DNA from: Nostoc sp. ATCC 43529
GTDB taxonomy: Bacteria > Cyanobacteriota > Cyanobacteriia > Cyanobacteriales > Nostocaceae
Reading direction: 5' to 3'
Assembly (NCBI GenBank): GCA_003326205.1
Contig: LWTK01000052.1
Coordinates: forward strand, 31,037 to 95,036
DNA length: 64,000 bases
In this document: piece after piece, positions 9,001 to 17,454 of the stretch
How the letters are laid out: the number at the start of each line of letters is the position of its first letter
Position numbering within the stretch: position 1 is the first letter of the stretch
Made by a program: the position numbers and the translations under genes
Notes under the pieces: model-generated
Seen by the model: only the letters and a program-made list of their open reading frames with translations
Database searches by the model: none
What the model was told of the DNA's origin: nothing

Positions 9001-10073
9001 TCAATTGCTTTGGGATGGTCTTGTCTGGCCGGGCCGCCTACTAAGGCAAAACCAGTCAGCGATATCACTGCATCTACTAACTGTGCGTTAGTGGTCGGTT
9101 CGTAGAAGTAGGCATCCACAGGCTTGGAGAAATCCAAACCACCAGCAAACACAGGTAATACCCGTGCCCCTAGTGCTTCCAACTCCTGCACCATTGCTAC
9201 ATAATGGGCATCATCACCTGTAACTAGGTGGGTGCGTTGTAATACCAACCCAATACAGGGAGCTAGGGGATCTTTGAGATCGTTAGAGATATCCTTACGT
9301 GCTGTGTACCAATTTAGGTACTCTCTGACATCCTCAAACATACTCGGAGCCAAGGGGTGCCAAATTCCCATATCGGGATAAACCACTGGCTCTTGATATG
9401 TGCGAGGTGCTAGATTTTGTTTCTCTAAACCTTTAAATACGTATTTATCAGCTAGCATCAGTAAGAAGTTTTCCAGGTTTTCTGGAGAACCACCTAACCA
9501 ATACTGAAAGCTGAGCATGAAATTTCGTGCGTCTTGTGCTTTGTCCATTGGCAGGAACTTCAGCACTTGGGGCAGCGTTCGCAAAAGCTTGAGCATCCCA
9601 TCTTGGAATCCCGCACCGGATTTTTCTTTGCGTTTCCGCATGAATTGGGCGATCGCACTTTTTGACTGACCCAACTGTGCCAGGGAAAAGCTGCCCATTT
9701 TACTTAGGCGCATAACTTCTGGCATCGAGGGAAAGACAACGGCAACATCTAGGCGATCGCGATGTGGTTCTACTGCTGTTACTACTTTTTGTGCTAAGTC
9801 TTCGATAAAAATCAGGGAGGCGATAAATATATTGGCACTCTCCATATCCCTTTGGAACTCCTTGTAGTTCTCTGGATCTCGGAGTTCCTCAATTAAGTAA
9901 CCGCTGATTTCAATCGCCAGTTCTTCGTTGCTAGCGTTAATCGCCCGCACCGCTTGTGACAATGCACTCTGGTACTGGGACTCAAGCACGACATAGACCA
10001 CCTTGATTAAATTACGTCCGCGTAAGTTATCAGGCGCAATATGTCTAATGGTGGACTTGACGTGGGTGAACAT
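6087..10073 (-). CDS. chlH: Magnesium chelatase subunit H (ChlH)
   Basis: ChlH binds protoporphyrin IX and, with the ChlI/ChlD AAA+ motor, inserts Mg2+ as the first committed step of chlorophyll synthesis. The sequence is colinear with cyanobacterial ChlH from MFTHVKSTIRHIAPDNL through to the LRELYQEVEDRIEGIE tail. The open frame extends up to 10,220, but I place the start at the ATG ending at 10,073: it gives 1328 residues, the normal length, and has an AGGA sequence about 4 nt before it. The 49 extra upstream codons do not look like ChlH. It is not in an operon with chlI or chlD in this window. Confidence 0.97.
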   Translation of the reverse strand: MFTHVKSTIRHIAPDNLRGRNLIKVVYVVLESQYQSALSQAVRAINASNEELAIEISGYLIEELRDPENYKEFQRDMESANIFIASLIFIEDLAQKVVTAVEPHRDRLDVAVVFPSMPEVMRLSKMGSFSLAQLGQSKSAIAQFMRKRKEKSGAGFQDGMLKLLRTLPQVLKFLPMDKAQDARNFMLSFQYWLGGSPENLENFLLMLADKYVFKGLEKQNLAPRTYQEPVVYPDMGIWHPLAPSMFEDVREYLNWYTARKDISNDLKDPLAPCIGLVLQRTHLVTGDDAHYVAMVQELEALGARVLPVFAGGLDFSKPVDAYFYEPTTNAQLVDAVISLTGFALVGGPARQDHPKAIESLKRLNRPYMVALPLVFQTTEEWMDSDLGLHPIQVALQIAIPELDGAIEPIILSGRDGATGKAIALQDRMEAVAQRALKWANLRRKPKLDKKVAITVFSFPPDKGNVGTAAYLDVFGSIYEVMRALKNNGYDLPELPESAEALMQEVIHDAQAQYASPELNIAYKMSVPEYEALTPYSQRLEENWGPPPGHLNSDGQNLLIYGKHFGNVFIGVQPTFGYEGDPMRLLFSRSASPHHGFAAYYTYLEQVWQADAVLHFGTHGSLEFMPGKQMGMSGECYPDNLIGSIPNLYYYAANNPSEATIAKRRGYAETISYLTPPAENAGLYKGLKELSELIASYQTLKDSGRGIPIVNSIMDKCRIVNLDKDINLPETDAKEMSAEERDNIVGSVYRKLMEIESRLLPCGLHVIGKPPSAEEAVATLVNIASLDRPEEEIVSLPRIIANSVGRNIDEIYQNSDKGVLEDVQLLQDITLATRAAVSALVQEQTDAEGRVSLVSRLNFFNMGKKEPWVEALHKAGYPKVDTATLKPLFEYLEFCLQQVCADNELGALLKGLEGEYVLPGPGGDPIRNPDVLPTGKNIHALDPQSIPTTAAVQSAKIVVDRLLARNKSENGGKWPETIACVLWGTDNIKTYGESLAQIMWMVGVRPVPDALGRVNKLELIPLEELGRPRIDVVINCSGVFRDLFINQMNLLDQGVKMAAEADEPLEMNFVRKHALQQAEEMGVNLRQAATRVFSNASGSYSSNINLAVENSTWDSEAELQEMYLNRKSFAFNSDNPGIMDESRKIFESTLKTADATFQNLDSSEISLTDVSHYFDSDPTKLVASLRGDGKTPASYIADTTTANAQVRTLSETVRLDARTKLLNPKWYEGMLSHGYEGVRELSKRLVNTMGWSATAGAVDNWIYEDTNETFIKDEAMRNRLMNLNPHSFRKVVSTLLEVNGRGYWETSESNLDLLRELYQEVEDRIEGIE

Positions 10074-10220
10074 GCTTCCTCGGCTCCTTTGATGCGTGTT
10101 CTCTACTAGAAGTTGATAACGGCTGATGCCGCCACAATTTACTTCGTTATTATTGGGCAATATGAGTTTTTTATCAGAAAATGCTTGCCCAGTGGGCATT
10201 TTATCGCCTATCTGACACAA

Positions 10221-10900
10221 TTCGATATAAAAAAAGAAATATTTATTAACCTATATTGACAACTGATTAAAGTAATTACTCTTATTTATGTAAATTATTA
10301 TTTACATTTTTATTTAACTATTGAGTTATAAAGTCTAATATAGCTTAATTTAAAAGGGAACAGGACTGGTGTTGGGCGTTCGCGGTAGCGTGCCGTAGGC
10401 AGGATTTAGATCCCGCCCAACACAATCGCCCCAAGAGGCGGGGCTTCTGACCCACCTTGGTGATGTAACAAATACTTTTAGATCCCCCTAAATCCCCCTT
10501 AAAAAGCAGGGCTGTTTCATTCGCTGCTGTCTCTTGATTTGTCAAGAGGATATCTCACGCAAAGGCAAGGCAGCGCGGTCTTTTTGGTTTCCACGTAGGA
10601 GCGACTACCGCGCAAAGGCACAAAGAAAAACAAGGTATTTAGGGCTGAAGGCGCAAAAATTTTTTCCCAAAATTGTATGCTTGTCCTCAATTTTTATCTG
10701 TTTGACCCTTGTAATTTTAACCATTTTAGGGAACGAAACAGCCCTGCCCTTAAAAAGGGGGACTTTGATTCTATTTCCCCCCTTTTTAAGGGGGGTTAGG
10801 GGGGATAAATAAGTGCCTAAAGTCACAGCCAACAACTTTTAAAACAACCTCTTAGAAACAGTAAACTAAGATAATATCTTGGCGTTAAAAGAAGTAAATT
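10221..10900. other. Repeat-filled intergenic region between chlH and the dioxygenase genes
   Basis: No gene is recognised. The first 150 bp upstream of the chlH frame is AT-rich and may hold its promoter. From about 10,480 to 10,854 the DNA is repetitive: GATCCCCC/GGGGGAT palindromes, a GGGCTGTTTC-type inverted pair around 10,505-10,520 and 10,733-10,755, and a right end matching element F (730-895). Frames through it (for example 10,534-10,812) are artefacts of the repeat. Confidence 0.6.
10476..10854. repeat. Composite copy of element F with an internal inverted pair
   Basis: The right part (about 10,745-10,854) shares the words AAGTGCCTAAAG, then CAGCCAACAACTTTTAAAAC and CCTCTTAG, with the element at 730-895. 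GCAGGGCTGTTTC at about 10,506-10,519 and its reverse complement GAAACAGCCCTGC at about 10,735-10,748 bracket roughly 215 bp of unrelated DNA. This looks like an element interrupted by, or paired with, another small insertion. Confidence 0.5.
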
Positions 10901-11497
10901 GTGTCAATTGATAAACAAGAAAACACCGAAAGTTCGCGATATTCCTATTATGTAGATGAAAAATTTTATAGTGAATTAATTCAAAGACTTCCAGAGTGGG
11001 AGAATGGAGGAAAACCAGTTAATCAATCAATTGAGTCAAAGTGCAAAGCCTTGCTGTTTCTGGAAGCACGGTTACTAGATGATGGAAAATTTGATGATTG
11101 GTTGGGGTTGTTTACTAGCAAATGCCTTTATTGGATTCCCACCACTCCAGGTGGTGGAGACCCAACAAAAGAAGTATCCATCGCTTTCGATGACCGTAGA
11201 CGCTTGGAAGATAAGGTATTTTGGTTACAGTGTGGTTTTGCTTATGCTCAAACACCGCGATCGCGTACTAGCCGAATAATTAGCAACATCGAAATATTTT
11301 CATCTGCAAAGGAACAAGAAGTCAACATTCGTTCCAACTTTCTCATTCATGAATTTCGCCAAGGACAGACGCAAGCCTTTGCTGGTTGGTATGGACATAG
11401 GTTGCACCAGCAGGATGGCAAGTGGAAAATAGCTCTCAAGCAGGTAAATTTAATTGATGCCGATGGAGGTCATGAAAACCTCAGTTTCTTGCTTTGA
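10901..11497 (+). CDS. Aromatic-ring-hydroxylating dioxygenase beta (small) subunit
   Basis: The 198-residue protein begins at a GTG codon. It has the cone-shaped NTF2-like fold signature of ring-hydroxylating dioxygenase small subunits: FLEARLLDDGKFDDWLGLFTS, then YWIPTTPGG, FDDRRRLEDKVF and RTSRIISNIEI. Small subunits are structural partners of the Rieske alpha subunit, encoded 145 bp downstream. The order beta-alpha-ligase, without a reductase or ferredoxin gene, means electrons must come from a partner elsewhere. Together with the next two genes it recalls the aniline dioxygenase set (AtdA4/A3/A1). Confidence 0.88.
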   Translation: MSIDKQENTESSRYSYYVDEKFYSELIQRLPEWENGGKPVNQSIESKCKALLFLEARLLDDGKFDDWLGLFTSKCLYWIPTTPGGGDPTKEVSIAFDDRRRLEDKVFWLQCGFAYAQTPRSRTSRIISNIEIFSSAKEQEVNIRSNFLIHEFRQGQTQAFAGWYGHRLHQQDGKWKIALKQVNLIDADGGHENLSFLL

Positions 11498-11642
11498 TGA
11501 AACTTACCAGAGTTCGAGTTTTGGCAGCTATTCATCAAGTTATAAAAAATGGGAAAAATTGTGTAATTTAGACAGATAGTAGCTTAAAGTTAGCAATATT
11601 ACATTAAGTTATTCCTCAAATTTATTTTGAGAAAACCTAACC

Positions 11643-12980
11643 ATGCTGCATGAAAACGGCGAAATTAGGCAAAGCTATGATTGGGATTATCTAATTCAGG
11701 CAGAACGAGTCCACCGTTGTGTTTATACAGATGCGAAAATTTTCCAACAGGAAATGATTCGGATTTTTGGGGGAACTTGGGTTTACCTTGCTCATGAAAG
11801 CGAAATACCCAACCCCAACGATTTTAAGACATCTAATCTAGGGCATCGTCCAATTATTATTGTGCGCGATCGCCAAGACAAAATTCGCGCCTTATTCAAT
11901 CGCTGTACCCATAGAGGGGCGACAGTTTGCCGTGAAACTCGTGGTTGTGCCAAAACTTTTACCTGTCCTTATCATGGCTGGACTTATAGCAACACGGGCA
12001 AACTCACAGGAGTTCCTTGGGCAAAGGCCTACGCTGCTGACTTGCATCGCCCAGAATTTGACTTGGGACAAATTCCTTGGGTAGAAAGCTATCGCGGTTT
12101 TATTTTTGGGACTTTGAATTCCCAAGCACCAGATTTAATTACTTATCTCGGACGAGCCAAAGATTTATTAGATCAGTGGATTGACCGTTTTCCTAATGCT
12201 CAAATTACCGTCCAAAGTAGCGCACATAAAATGATTTATCAAGGTAACTGGAAGTTTACCTACGATAATGCCGCTGATGGTTATCATGTCGCGTTTTCAC
12301 ACCGTTCTCTACTGGCTGTGGCCAATCGCTTAGAACCCGACAAAGACATGCAATATTTTGCCCACAATCCCGATGAAGGGCCGATGTACGTACAGTACCT
12401 TGGTCATGGGCACATGTTCATCGATCAGCGCCCCAGTTACGAAAAACGAGACGGCGCTTTCTGGCAACAACAACGACCCCAGCCGGGACGGGAAGCTTAT
12501 GAAGCAAAGATCAGAGAAAAATGGGGCGATCGCGCGCCTTTCTGGTTAGATTTATCTATTGGTTCCCAGATGAACTTAAGTATTTTTCCCAATCTGCTGA
12601 TTGTTGGCAATCAAATCGAAGTGATTGAACCGCTAGCTGTCGATCGCACTCAACTAACAATATATGCCACCACCATCTCTGGCCTACCCGATGAAGTTAA
12701 TGTCCTGCGAATGAGAAGTCAAGAAGATTTCCCTAGTTTTGGGATTCCTGACGATATGATGAATTTTGCCGAATGTCATCGTGGGCTAAGTATTCCAGAA
12801 ATCGAGTGGGTGGCCATGAATCGCGGGTTTGGAATTAGCGATCGCCATCATGTAGATGAAGATGGTGTCATCACTGGGCCTGTAACAGATGAGTTAGCAA
12901 TTCGCGGTTATCACCAAGAATGGAAACGCCTGATGAAGGCTGATTTCAAACTCACCGCACAAACAGTTGAACATGATTAG
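11643..12980 (+). CDS. Rieske aromatic-ring-hydroxylating dioxygenase alpha (large) subunit
   Basis: The 445-residue protein holds the Rieske [2Fe-2S] motif as CTHRGATVC followed by CPYHGWTY (Cys-X-His ... Cys-X2-His; about residues 87-116) and the mononuclear iron site in the DNAADGYHVAFSHRSL stretch near residues 205-220. These enzymes add O2 to an aromatic ring or remove an amine or carboxyl substituent. Its stop lies 3 nt before the start of the glutamine-synthetase-like gene, so the two are almost certainly one transcript. This pairing suggests a nitrogen-bearing aromatic substrate, possibly glutamylated first as in aniline degradation. The substrate is not provable from sequence. Confidence 0.92.
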   Translation: MLHENGEIRQSYDWDYLIQAERVHRCVYTDAKIFQQEMIRIFGGTWVYLAHESEIPNPNDFKTSNLGHRPIIIVRDRQDKIRALFNRCTHRGATVCRETRGCAKTFTCPYHGWTYSNTGKLTGVPWAKAYAADLHRPEFDLGQIPWVESYRGFIFGTLNSQAPDLITYLGRAKDLLDQWIDRFPNAQITVQSSAHKMIYQGNWKFTYDNAADGYHVAFSHRSLLAVANRLEPDKDMQYFAHNPDEGPMYVQYLGHGHMFIDQRPSYEKRDGAFWQQQRPQPGREAYEAKIREKWGDRAPFWLDLSIGSQMNLSIFPNLLIVGNQIEVIEPLAVDRTQLTIYATTISGLPDEVNVLRMRSQEDFPSFGIPDDMMNFAECHRGLSIPEIEWVAMNRGFGISDRHHVDEDGVITGPVTDELAIRGYHQEWKRLMKADFKLTAQTVEHD

Positions 12981-12983
12981 GCG

Positions 12984-14480
12984 ATGGAAATGAAAAGACC
13001 TGGATTTATTGAACGTCATCACTTGTGGACAGACATCCAAAAAGAAGCAGTCCAAAAGATTAAGGCTGTTGTTAAAGAACAGGATCTATTGTTGATTCGT
13101 ACTGCTTGGTCAGACCAGCATGGCATTGTTCGCAGTAAGTCGCTTTTACCACAAGCGTTTTTCGGCGCCTTGGAAAACGGTATGCAAATCAGCACCGGGA
13201 CATTTCTATTTGACACTGGTGGTGCGATGGTATTTAACCCTTTCGTTCCTGGCGGTAGCTTAGACATGCCTTTAATGACAGGTGCGCCAAATCTTGTGGC
13301 TGTTCCTGACCCTAATACTTTTACAATTGTGCCTTGGGCAAAACGCACTGGTTTTATTCTCTGTGATGAATACTTTCAGAATGGTCAGCCAATGCCCTTT
13401 TCCAGTCGCGGTATTTTGCGCCAAGCATTGCTAGAGTTGCATCAAAGAGGCTTAGAGCATATTGTCGGCTTAGAAGTCGAGTGGTATCTGGCAAAATTAG
13501 AAGATCCGATGTTAGCGATCGCGAATGTTGGAACTTCTGGAAAACCCAGCGAACCTGCCAAAGTCAGCGCCGTAGAGCATAATTACCAATATCTTTTAGA
13601 ATCCCACAATCCAGAGATTCACGATTTGCTGCGCCTTCTGGCAGAAAACTTAGTTGCAATGCAATTGCCTTTAAGGAGTGTAGAAAACGAAGGCGGCGCC
13701 GGTCAATTTGAATTTACCTTTGACCCGATTCCGGCATTGCAAGCTGCCGATACAATGATGATATTCCGCATGGCCACCAAGCAAATCTGCCGTCAACAAG
13801 GTTACATCGCTTCATTTATGTGTCGCCCAGGATTGCAAGGTTGTTCTTCCAATGGTTGGCATTTGCATCAATCCCTTGTGGACAAAACCACAGGCGAGAA
13901 TGCTTTCATGTCTGCAAACTCCGAAACTCTCATGTCAGACTTAGGTCAACACTTCATTGGTGGTCTTCTCAAACACGCCCATGCTGCTTCTGTGTTCGCA
14001 GTCCCGACAATTAACGGCTACAAAAGATTTAGACCCTATTCCCTAGCCCCCGACCGTGCCGGGTGGGGATTGGAAAACCGAGGGGCAATGATTAGATTAC
14101 AAGGCGGTTTTGATGACCCCACTACCCACATCGAAAACCGAATTGGAGAACCAGCAGCTAATCCTTATCTCTACATGGCATCGCAATTGATTTCTGGTTT
14201 AGATGGCGTAGATAATAAACTCGATCCTGGCTCCCCCACAGAGGAACCTTACACTACAGAAAATCCCACCTTACCCAAAAGTTTGCCAGAGGCGATTTCA
14301 TATTTGAGCCAAAGCGAACTTTTTGCTCAAAAAATGGGACAGGAGTTCATAAACTTTATCGTTAAGATGAAACAAAGTGAAATGAATCGCTTTTTGCATT
14401 CCGTTGGCGATATACCATCAGAAGAATATTTAAAGCAGGTGACTACGTGGGAGCAAAGAGAATATTTTGAATTATTTTAA
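12984..14480 (+). CDS. Glutamine synthetase-like gamma-glutamyl ligase
   Basis: The protein has 498 residues with the GS catalytic beta-barrel motifs in order: VGLEVEWYL (metal-binding Glu), VENEGGAGQFEF (EGxPGQxE equivalent), NGWHLHQSL (metal/ATP His), NGYKRFRPY and ENRIGEPAANPYLYMA (the ExRxxDPAANPYL equivalent). It is not housekeeping GlnA, as the GS signature is altered and the context is catabolic. Homologous ligases link glutamate to amines (gamma-glutamylpolyamine synthetase; gamma-glutamylanilide synthase of aniline pathways). With the dioxygenase 3 nt upstream, the aniline-type reading is the most economical one. Confidence 0.85.
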   Translation: MEMKRPGFIERHHLWTDIQKEAVQKIKAVVKEQDLLLIRTAWSDQHGIVRSKSLLPQAFFGALENGMQISTGTFLFDTGGAMVFNPFVPGGSLDMPLMTGAPNLVAVPDPNTFTIVPWAKRTGFILCDEYFQNGQPMPFSSRGILRQALLELHQRGLEHIVGLEVEWYLAKLEDPMLAIANVGTSGKPSEPAKVSAVEHNYQYLLESHNPEIHDLLRLLAENLVAMQLPLRSVENEGGAGQFEFTFDPIPALQAADTMMIFRMATKQICRQQGYIASFMCRPGLQGCSSNGWHLHQSLVDKTTGENAFMSANSETLMSDLGQHFIGGLLKHAHAASVFAVPTINGYKRFRPYSLAPDRAGWGLENRGAMIRLQGGFDDPTTHIENRIGEPAANPYLYMASQLISGLDGVDNKLDPGSPTEEPYTTENPTLPKSLPEAISYLSQSELFAQKMGQEFINFIVKMKQSEMNRFLHSVGDIPSEEYLKQVTTWEQREYFELF

Positions 14481-14498
14481 ATTGAGTTTAGTTTAAAG

Positions 14499-14722
14499 CA
14501 ATACAGTTCAGTTAAGCATTTCTTTCTTCTCTTTGCGTCCTTGGCGTCCTTGGCGGTTCGTTAAAAAAAAGAGTTTTGACCTTAGGGATTACCAAGAAAT
14601 AAATTATCCAGTCTTGTGGGGTGGACATCTTGTCCGCCCCTTTCTACGGGTGGGCGAGACGCCCACCCCACAAGAAAAGTTGTATATTTTTTATTTGGTA
14701 GTCCCTTAACTGAACTGTATTG
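14499..14722. mobile_element. MITE-like element B, copy 1, with perfect 18-bp outer inverted repeats
   Basis: CAATACAGTTCAGTTAAG at 14,499-14,516 is the exact reverse complement of 14,705-14,722. Inside lies a second, imperfect inverted pair (GGGATTACCAAGAAATAAA against the reverse of TTTATTTGGTAGTCCC) enclosing a strong palindrome, CTTGTGGGGTGG...CCACCCCACAAG (about 14,613-14,674). A second copy of the inner part is at 28,791-28,912. No transposase is encoded, and the element fills the whole gap before the VMAP operon. Nearly all 314 bp of this gap are accounted for. Confidence 0.65.
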
Positions 14723-14794
14723 TAGTTTAAAGGACTTCTAAAAAATAAGGTTCTTCAGTACTTAGTACGCGAAAATATTTACATTAATCGACAG

Positions 14795-16354
14795 ATGGCA
14801 GAATCAGATAATCCAGTTCAACCGCAAAGCCAGCGAGAGCGATGGCAGAAGGAAAGAGACTCACTAGCAGAAGCCTACGAGTTACAAAGAAAGAAAGTTG
14901 CAGAACTGCGAAAAGCATCGGTGATTGAGACAGACGTATCTCGCAAGTTTCAATACGAACAAAATCTTCAGTCAGCGGAATCCGAACTAAAGAAGCTTGA
15001 TGATGATTTGAATTCAATTGAACAAAAATTGAATTCTCCAAGCATTTATAATTATACTAATATTTCACCTCCAGGTTTTATTTTTCCAGACAAATATTGG
15101 GAAACTTTAGTTGATATTATCTCACAAATAGATCCTGATATACGTACACAAGCTTGTAATTCAACTCTAAAAGATATTACTCAAGATGTTCGGGGTAGTT
15201 ACCCAAAGATTGAAGAACTAAAAAAAATAAGTATATTGAAGAAAATTTTTTTAAAAGATTACCCATTCAATAATAAAGATATTCCCACAATCATTGAATT
15301 TGCCCAGCGTTTAAGTAAATATGAGGAAGTTGATAAATCTTATCGATATGAATTAAAAGAATGGATTGAATGTGTAACTAGAGAACTTAACATTGAGTTA
15401 CCAAATTGTGATGAATCTAAATTAGCTGGAACTGCTCAGTCTTATTTACTCATCATAGTAATTCCTCAAGGAAACGATAAATTTAATTTAAAATCTGAGT
15501 TAATTTGTAATTTCACTAATATTAATGATAGCCCGAAACATATTAATCTAGAATTAGAATCTGGAATATCAGCAAGTAAGTGTTCTTGGAATGAAATAAT
15601 AGATAAAATTTATAGTTTTATCAAAATCAGCCGCAATCATCTTCGAGACTATGAAGATTACAATCTAACAATTGAACTTTTTTTACCTTTGCCTTATTTA
15701 GATAAGAGCATAGATCTTGAAGAAATTCCCATTGGGTTTGGAGAAAAAAGGGCGATCGCGAATGAATATCAGTTTGTAATTCGTTCTCTGGAGCGAATTA
15801 GTGAGCAAGATGGTCACTATTTAAGTTTGTTGCATCGGAGATGGAAAATCTTAACTCAATTTTTAGATAAAAAGCCTACATTAAAAAATTTCTATGAAAA
15901 AATTGAGCAAATTCCTCCAAAAGAAAAATCTTGTTATTCTAATTTTACATGGGAAACGTGTAACTTGAAAGAATTTGAAAATAATTGGGATATTAAAAAA
16001 AGTTTAGGTATTCAAGTTACTTGCGATTTACCAATAGATAAGGAGGCAAAGAGAAAATTTTTTATTGCTCTAATTAGAAGTGGAGTACCGATGTCTTTAT
16101 GGACGAGATGTAGTGCTATTCCAAATCTAGAGACAGAATTTAATGAAATATTTATTGATGAAACAGAAATTATTGCTGATTTAAATAATTTATGTGAATC
16201 TATATGGAAGTTACGTAGAAAAGCTCATGCCAAACAAGATGAAGACAAACAAAATTATTTAGGTTATCATTTAGGATTTATATGCGATCATCCTTATCGA
16301 ATTCCGTTTAGTTTGACGAACGAAAATCAACGTCTTTTAGAACCAGGGCAATAA
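14795..16354 (+). CDS. VMAP-type adaptor protein (vWA-MoxR-associated protein)
   Basis: The protein has 519 residues. Residues about 10-80 form a charged coiled coil (ERWQKERDSLAEAYELQRKK...KKLDDDLNSIEQKL). Residues about 95-195 are a helical module of effector-associated-domain type (WETLVDIISQIDPDIRTQ, then IIEFAQRLSKYEEVDKSY). The C-terminal half fits the VMAP-C domain: YLLIIVIPQG near the start of the domain, VPMSLWTR at 431-438 and HLGFICDHPYRIPF from 492. In ternary conflict systems VMAP is thought to link the MoxR/vWA chaperone pair to an effector. The MoxR gene begins 17 bp after its stop. Assignment rests on motif reading and on the neighbours. Confidence 0.72.
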   Translation: MAESDNPVQPQSQRERWQKERDSLAEAYELQRKKVAELRKASVIETDVSRKFQYEQNLQSAESELKKLDDDLNSIEQKLNSPSIYNYTNISPPGFIFPDKYWETLVDIISQIDPDIRTQACNSTLKDITQDVRGSYPKIEELKKISILKKIFLKDYPFNNKDIPTIIEFAQRLSKYEEVDKSYRYELKEWIECVTRELNIELPNCDESKLAGTAQSYLLIIVIPQGNDKFNLKSELICNFTNINDSPKHINLELESGISASKCSWNEIIDKIYSFIKISRNHLRDYEDYNLTIELFLPLPYLDKSIDLEEIPIGFGEKRAIANEYQFVIRSLERISEQDGHYLSLLHRRWKILTQFLDKKPTLKNFYEKIEQIPPKEKSCYSNFTWETCNLKEFENNWDIKKSLGIQVTCDLPIDKEAKRKFFIALIRSGVPMSLWTRCSAIPNLETEFNEIFIDETEIIADLNNLCESIWKLRRKAHAKQDEDKQNYLGYHLGFICDHPYRIPFSLTNENQRLLEPGQ

Positions 16355-16371
16355 AATAGGAAAATTGGTAT

Positions 16372-17454
16372 ATGCAAGACTGGCGCTTTTTTTATGGGAA
16401 CGGCGAACAACACAAAGAAGTTGAAAATAAACTAAAATCTCTTGACCCGCCTCCTTGGCGGCAGTTTGGTAGAAAAGAAGATATAACTAACTCTCAAGAA
16501 GATGATCAACGCTGGCAAAAACTCCGCCAATTAGCTGAAAATCAAGATAGGAATAGAAAACGGGGACAAAATTTTCGTATTTCCCAAAATGCCACTGATG
16601 TAATTAACGCGGTTAATGCAGCTATTTACTTACGAAGGCCATTGCTAGTTACAGGTAGGCCTGGAGCAGGAAAAACCTCTTTGGCTTATGCCATTGCTTA
16701 TGAATTGAATTTAGGCTCTGTCTTATCTTGGCCCATCACAGCCCGTTCTACGTTGCAGGAAGGGCTTTATAGTTACGATGCATTAGCGCGATTACAAGAT
16801 TCTCAACAAGATAAAAATATAGCTCAAAATATAGGTAAATATATTAAATTGGGGCCGCTAGGTACTGCCTTCTTGCCTTCTGTTTTACCTAGAGTTCTCC
16901 TAATTGACGAAATTGATAAAAGTGATATTAATCTCCCCAATGATTTATTAAATATTTTAGAAGAAGGAGAATTTGAAATTCTAGAATTAGTCAGACGTTC
17001 TCAACCTCAAGAAGAAATATCTCAACAAAATCAAGAGAACGAATTTAAAGTTCTTACCCAAGATAAGGGTATTGATGCTTTAATTAAGGCAGGTCGGGTA
17101 GGCTGTTGTGCTTTTCCGATTATTGTTATGACTAGTAACGGAGAACGAGATTTTCCGCCAGCATTTAAGCGCCGATGTCTGCGGGTTAGAATGCCAGATC
17201 CCAACCAAGAAACACTAAAAGCTATTGTTGAAGCTCATTTTGGAGAGAAAGGAAAAATAGTTTTTCAACAAGCAGAGTCTAAAATTAATGAATTGCTCAA
17301 AGAGTTTATGCCAGATGAAAAGCAACCCTTGGAGCGAGCAACAGACCAATTACTAAATACTATTTACTTGTTAACTCGTGAGGTAAATATTCAAGAAGAG
17401 GATGAAAAGTCAGTGAAAGAAATATTATTTAAAACCTTAACCAGTGGTGATTAA
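16372..17454 (+). CDS. MoxR-like AAA+ ATPase
   Basis: The 360-residue AAA+ protein has Walker A GRPGAGKT at residues 95-102, the RSTLQEGLYSYDALARLQ segment typical of MoxR ATPases, Walker B LLIDEIDKSD with D179/E180, the VMTSNGERDFPPAFKRRC sensor-1/arginine-finger region and a helical C-terminal lid. MoxR ATPases act as chaperones with vWA partners. About 65 acidic and basic residues precede the AAA core. It is translationally coupled to the next gene (TAATG, 1 nt overlap) and lies 17 bp behind the VMAP gene, so the three genes form one operon. Confidence 0.88.
   Translation: MQDWRFFYGNGEQHKEVENKLKSLDPPPWRQFGRKEDITNSQEDDQRWQKLRQLAENQDRNRKRGQNFRISQNATDVINAVNAAIYLRRPLLVTGRPGAGKTSLAYAIAYELNLGSVLSWPITARSTLQEGLYSYDALARLQDSQQDKNIAQNIGKYIKLGPLGTAFLPSVLPRVLLIDEIDKSDINLPNDLLNILEEGEFEILELVRRSQPQEEISQQNQENEFKVLTQDKGIDALIKAGRVGCCAFPIIVMTSNGERDFPPAFKRRCLRVRMPDPNQETLKAIVEAHFGEKGKIVFQQAESKINELLKEFMPDEKQPLERATDQLLNTIYLLTREVNIQEEDEKSVKEILFKTLTSGD

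Noticed and set aside
10074..10220. 49-codon N-terminal extension of ChlH
   Set aside because: Does not resemble ChlH, and the internal ATG has a good ribosome-binding site and gives the usual length.
13019..13348. 109-codon minus-strand frame within the glutamine-synthetase-like gene
   Set aside because: Antisense shadow of a well-supported gene; no family resemblance.
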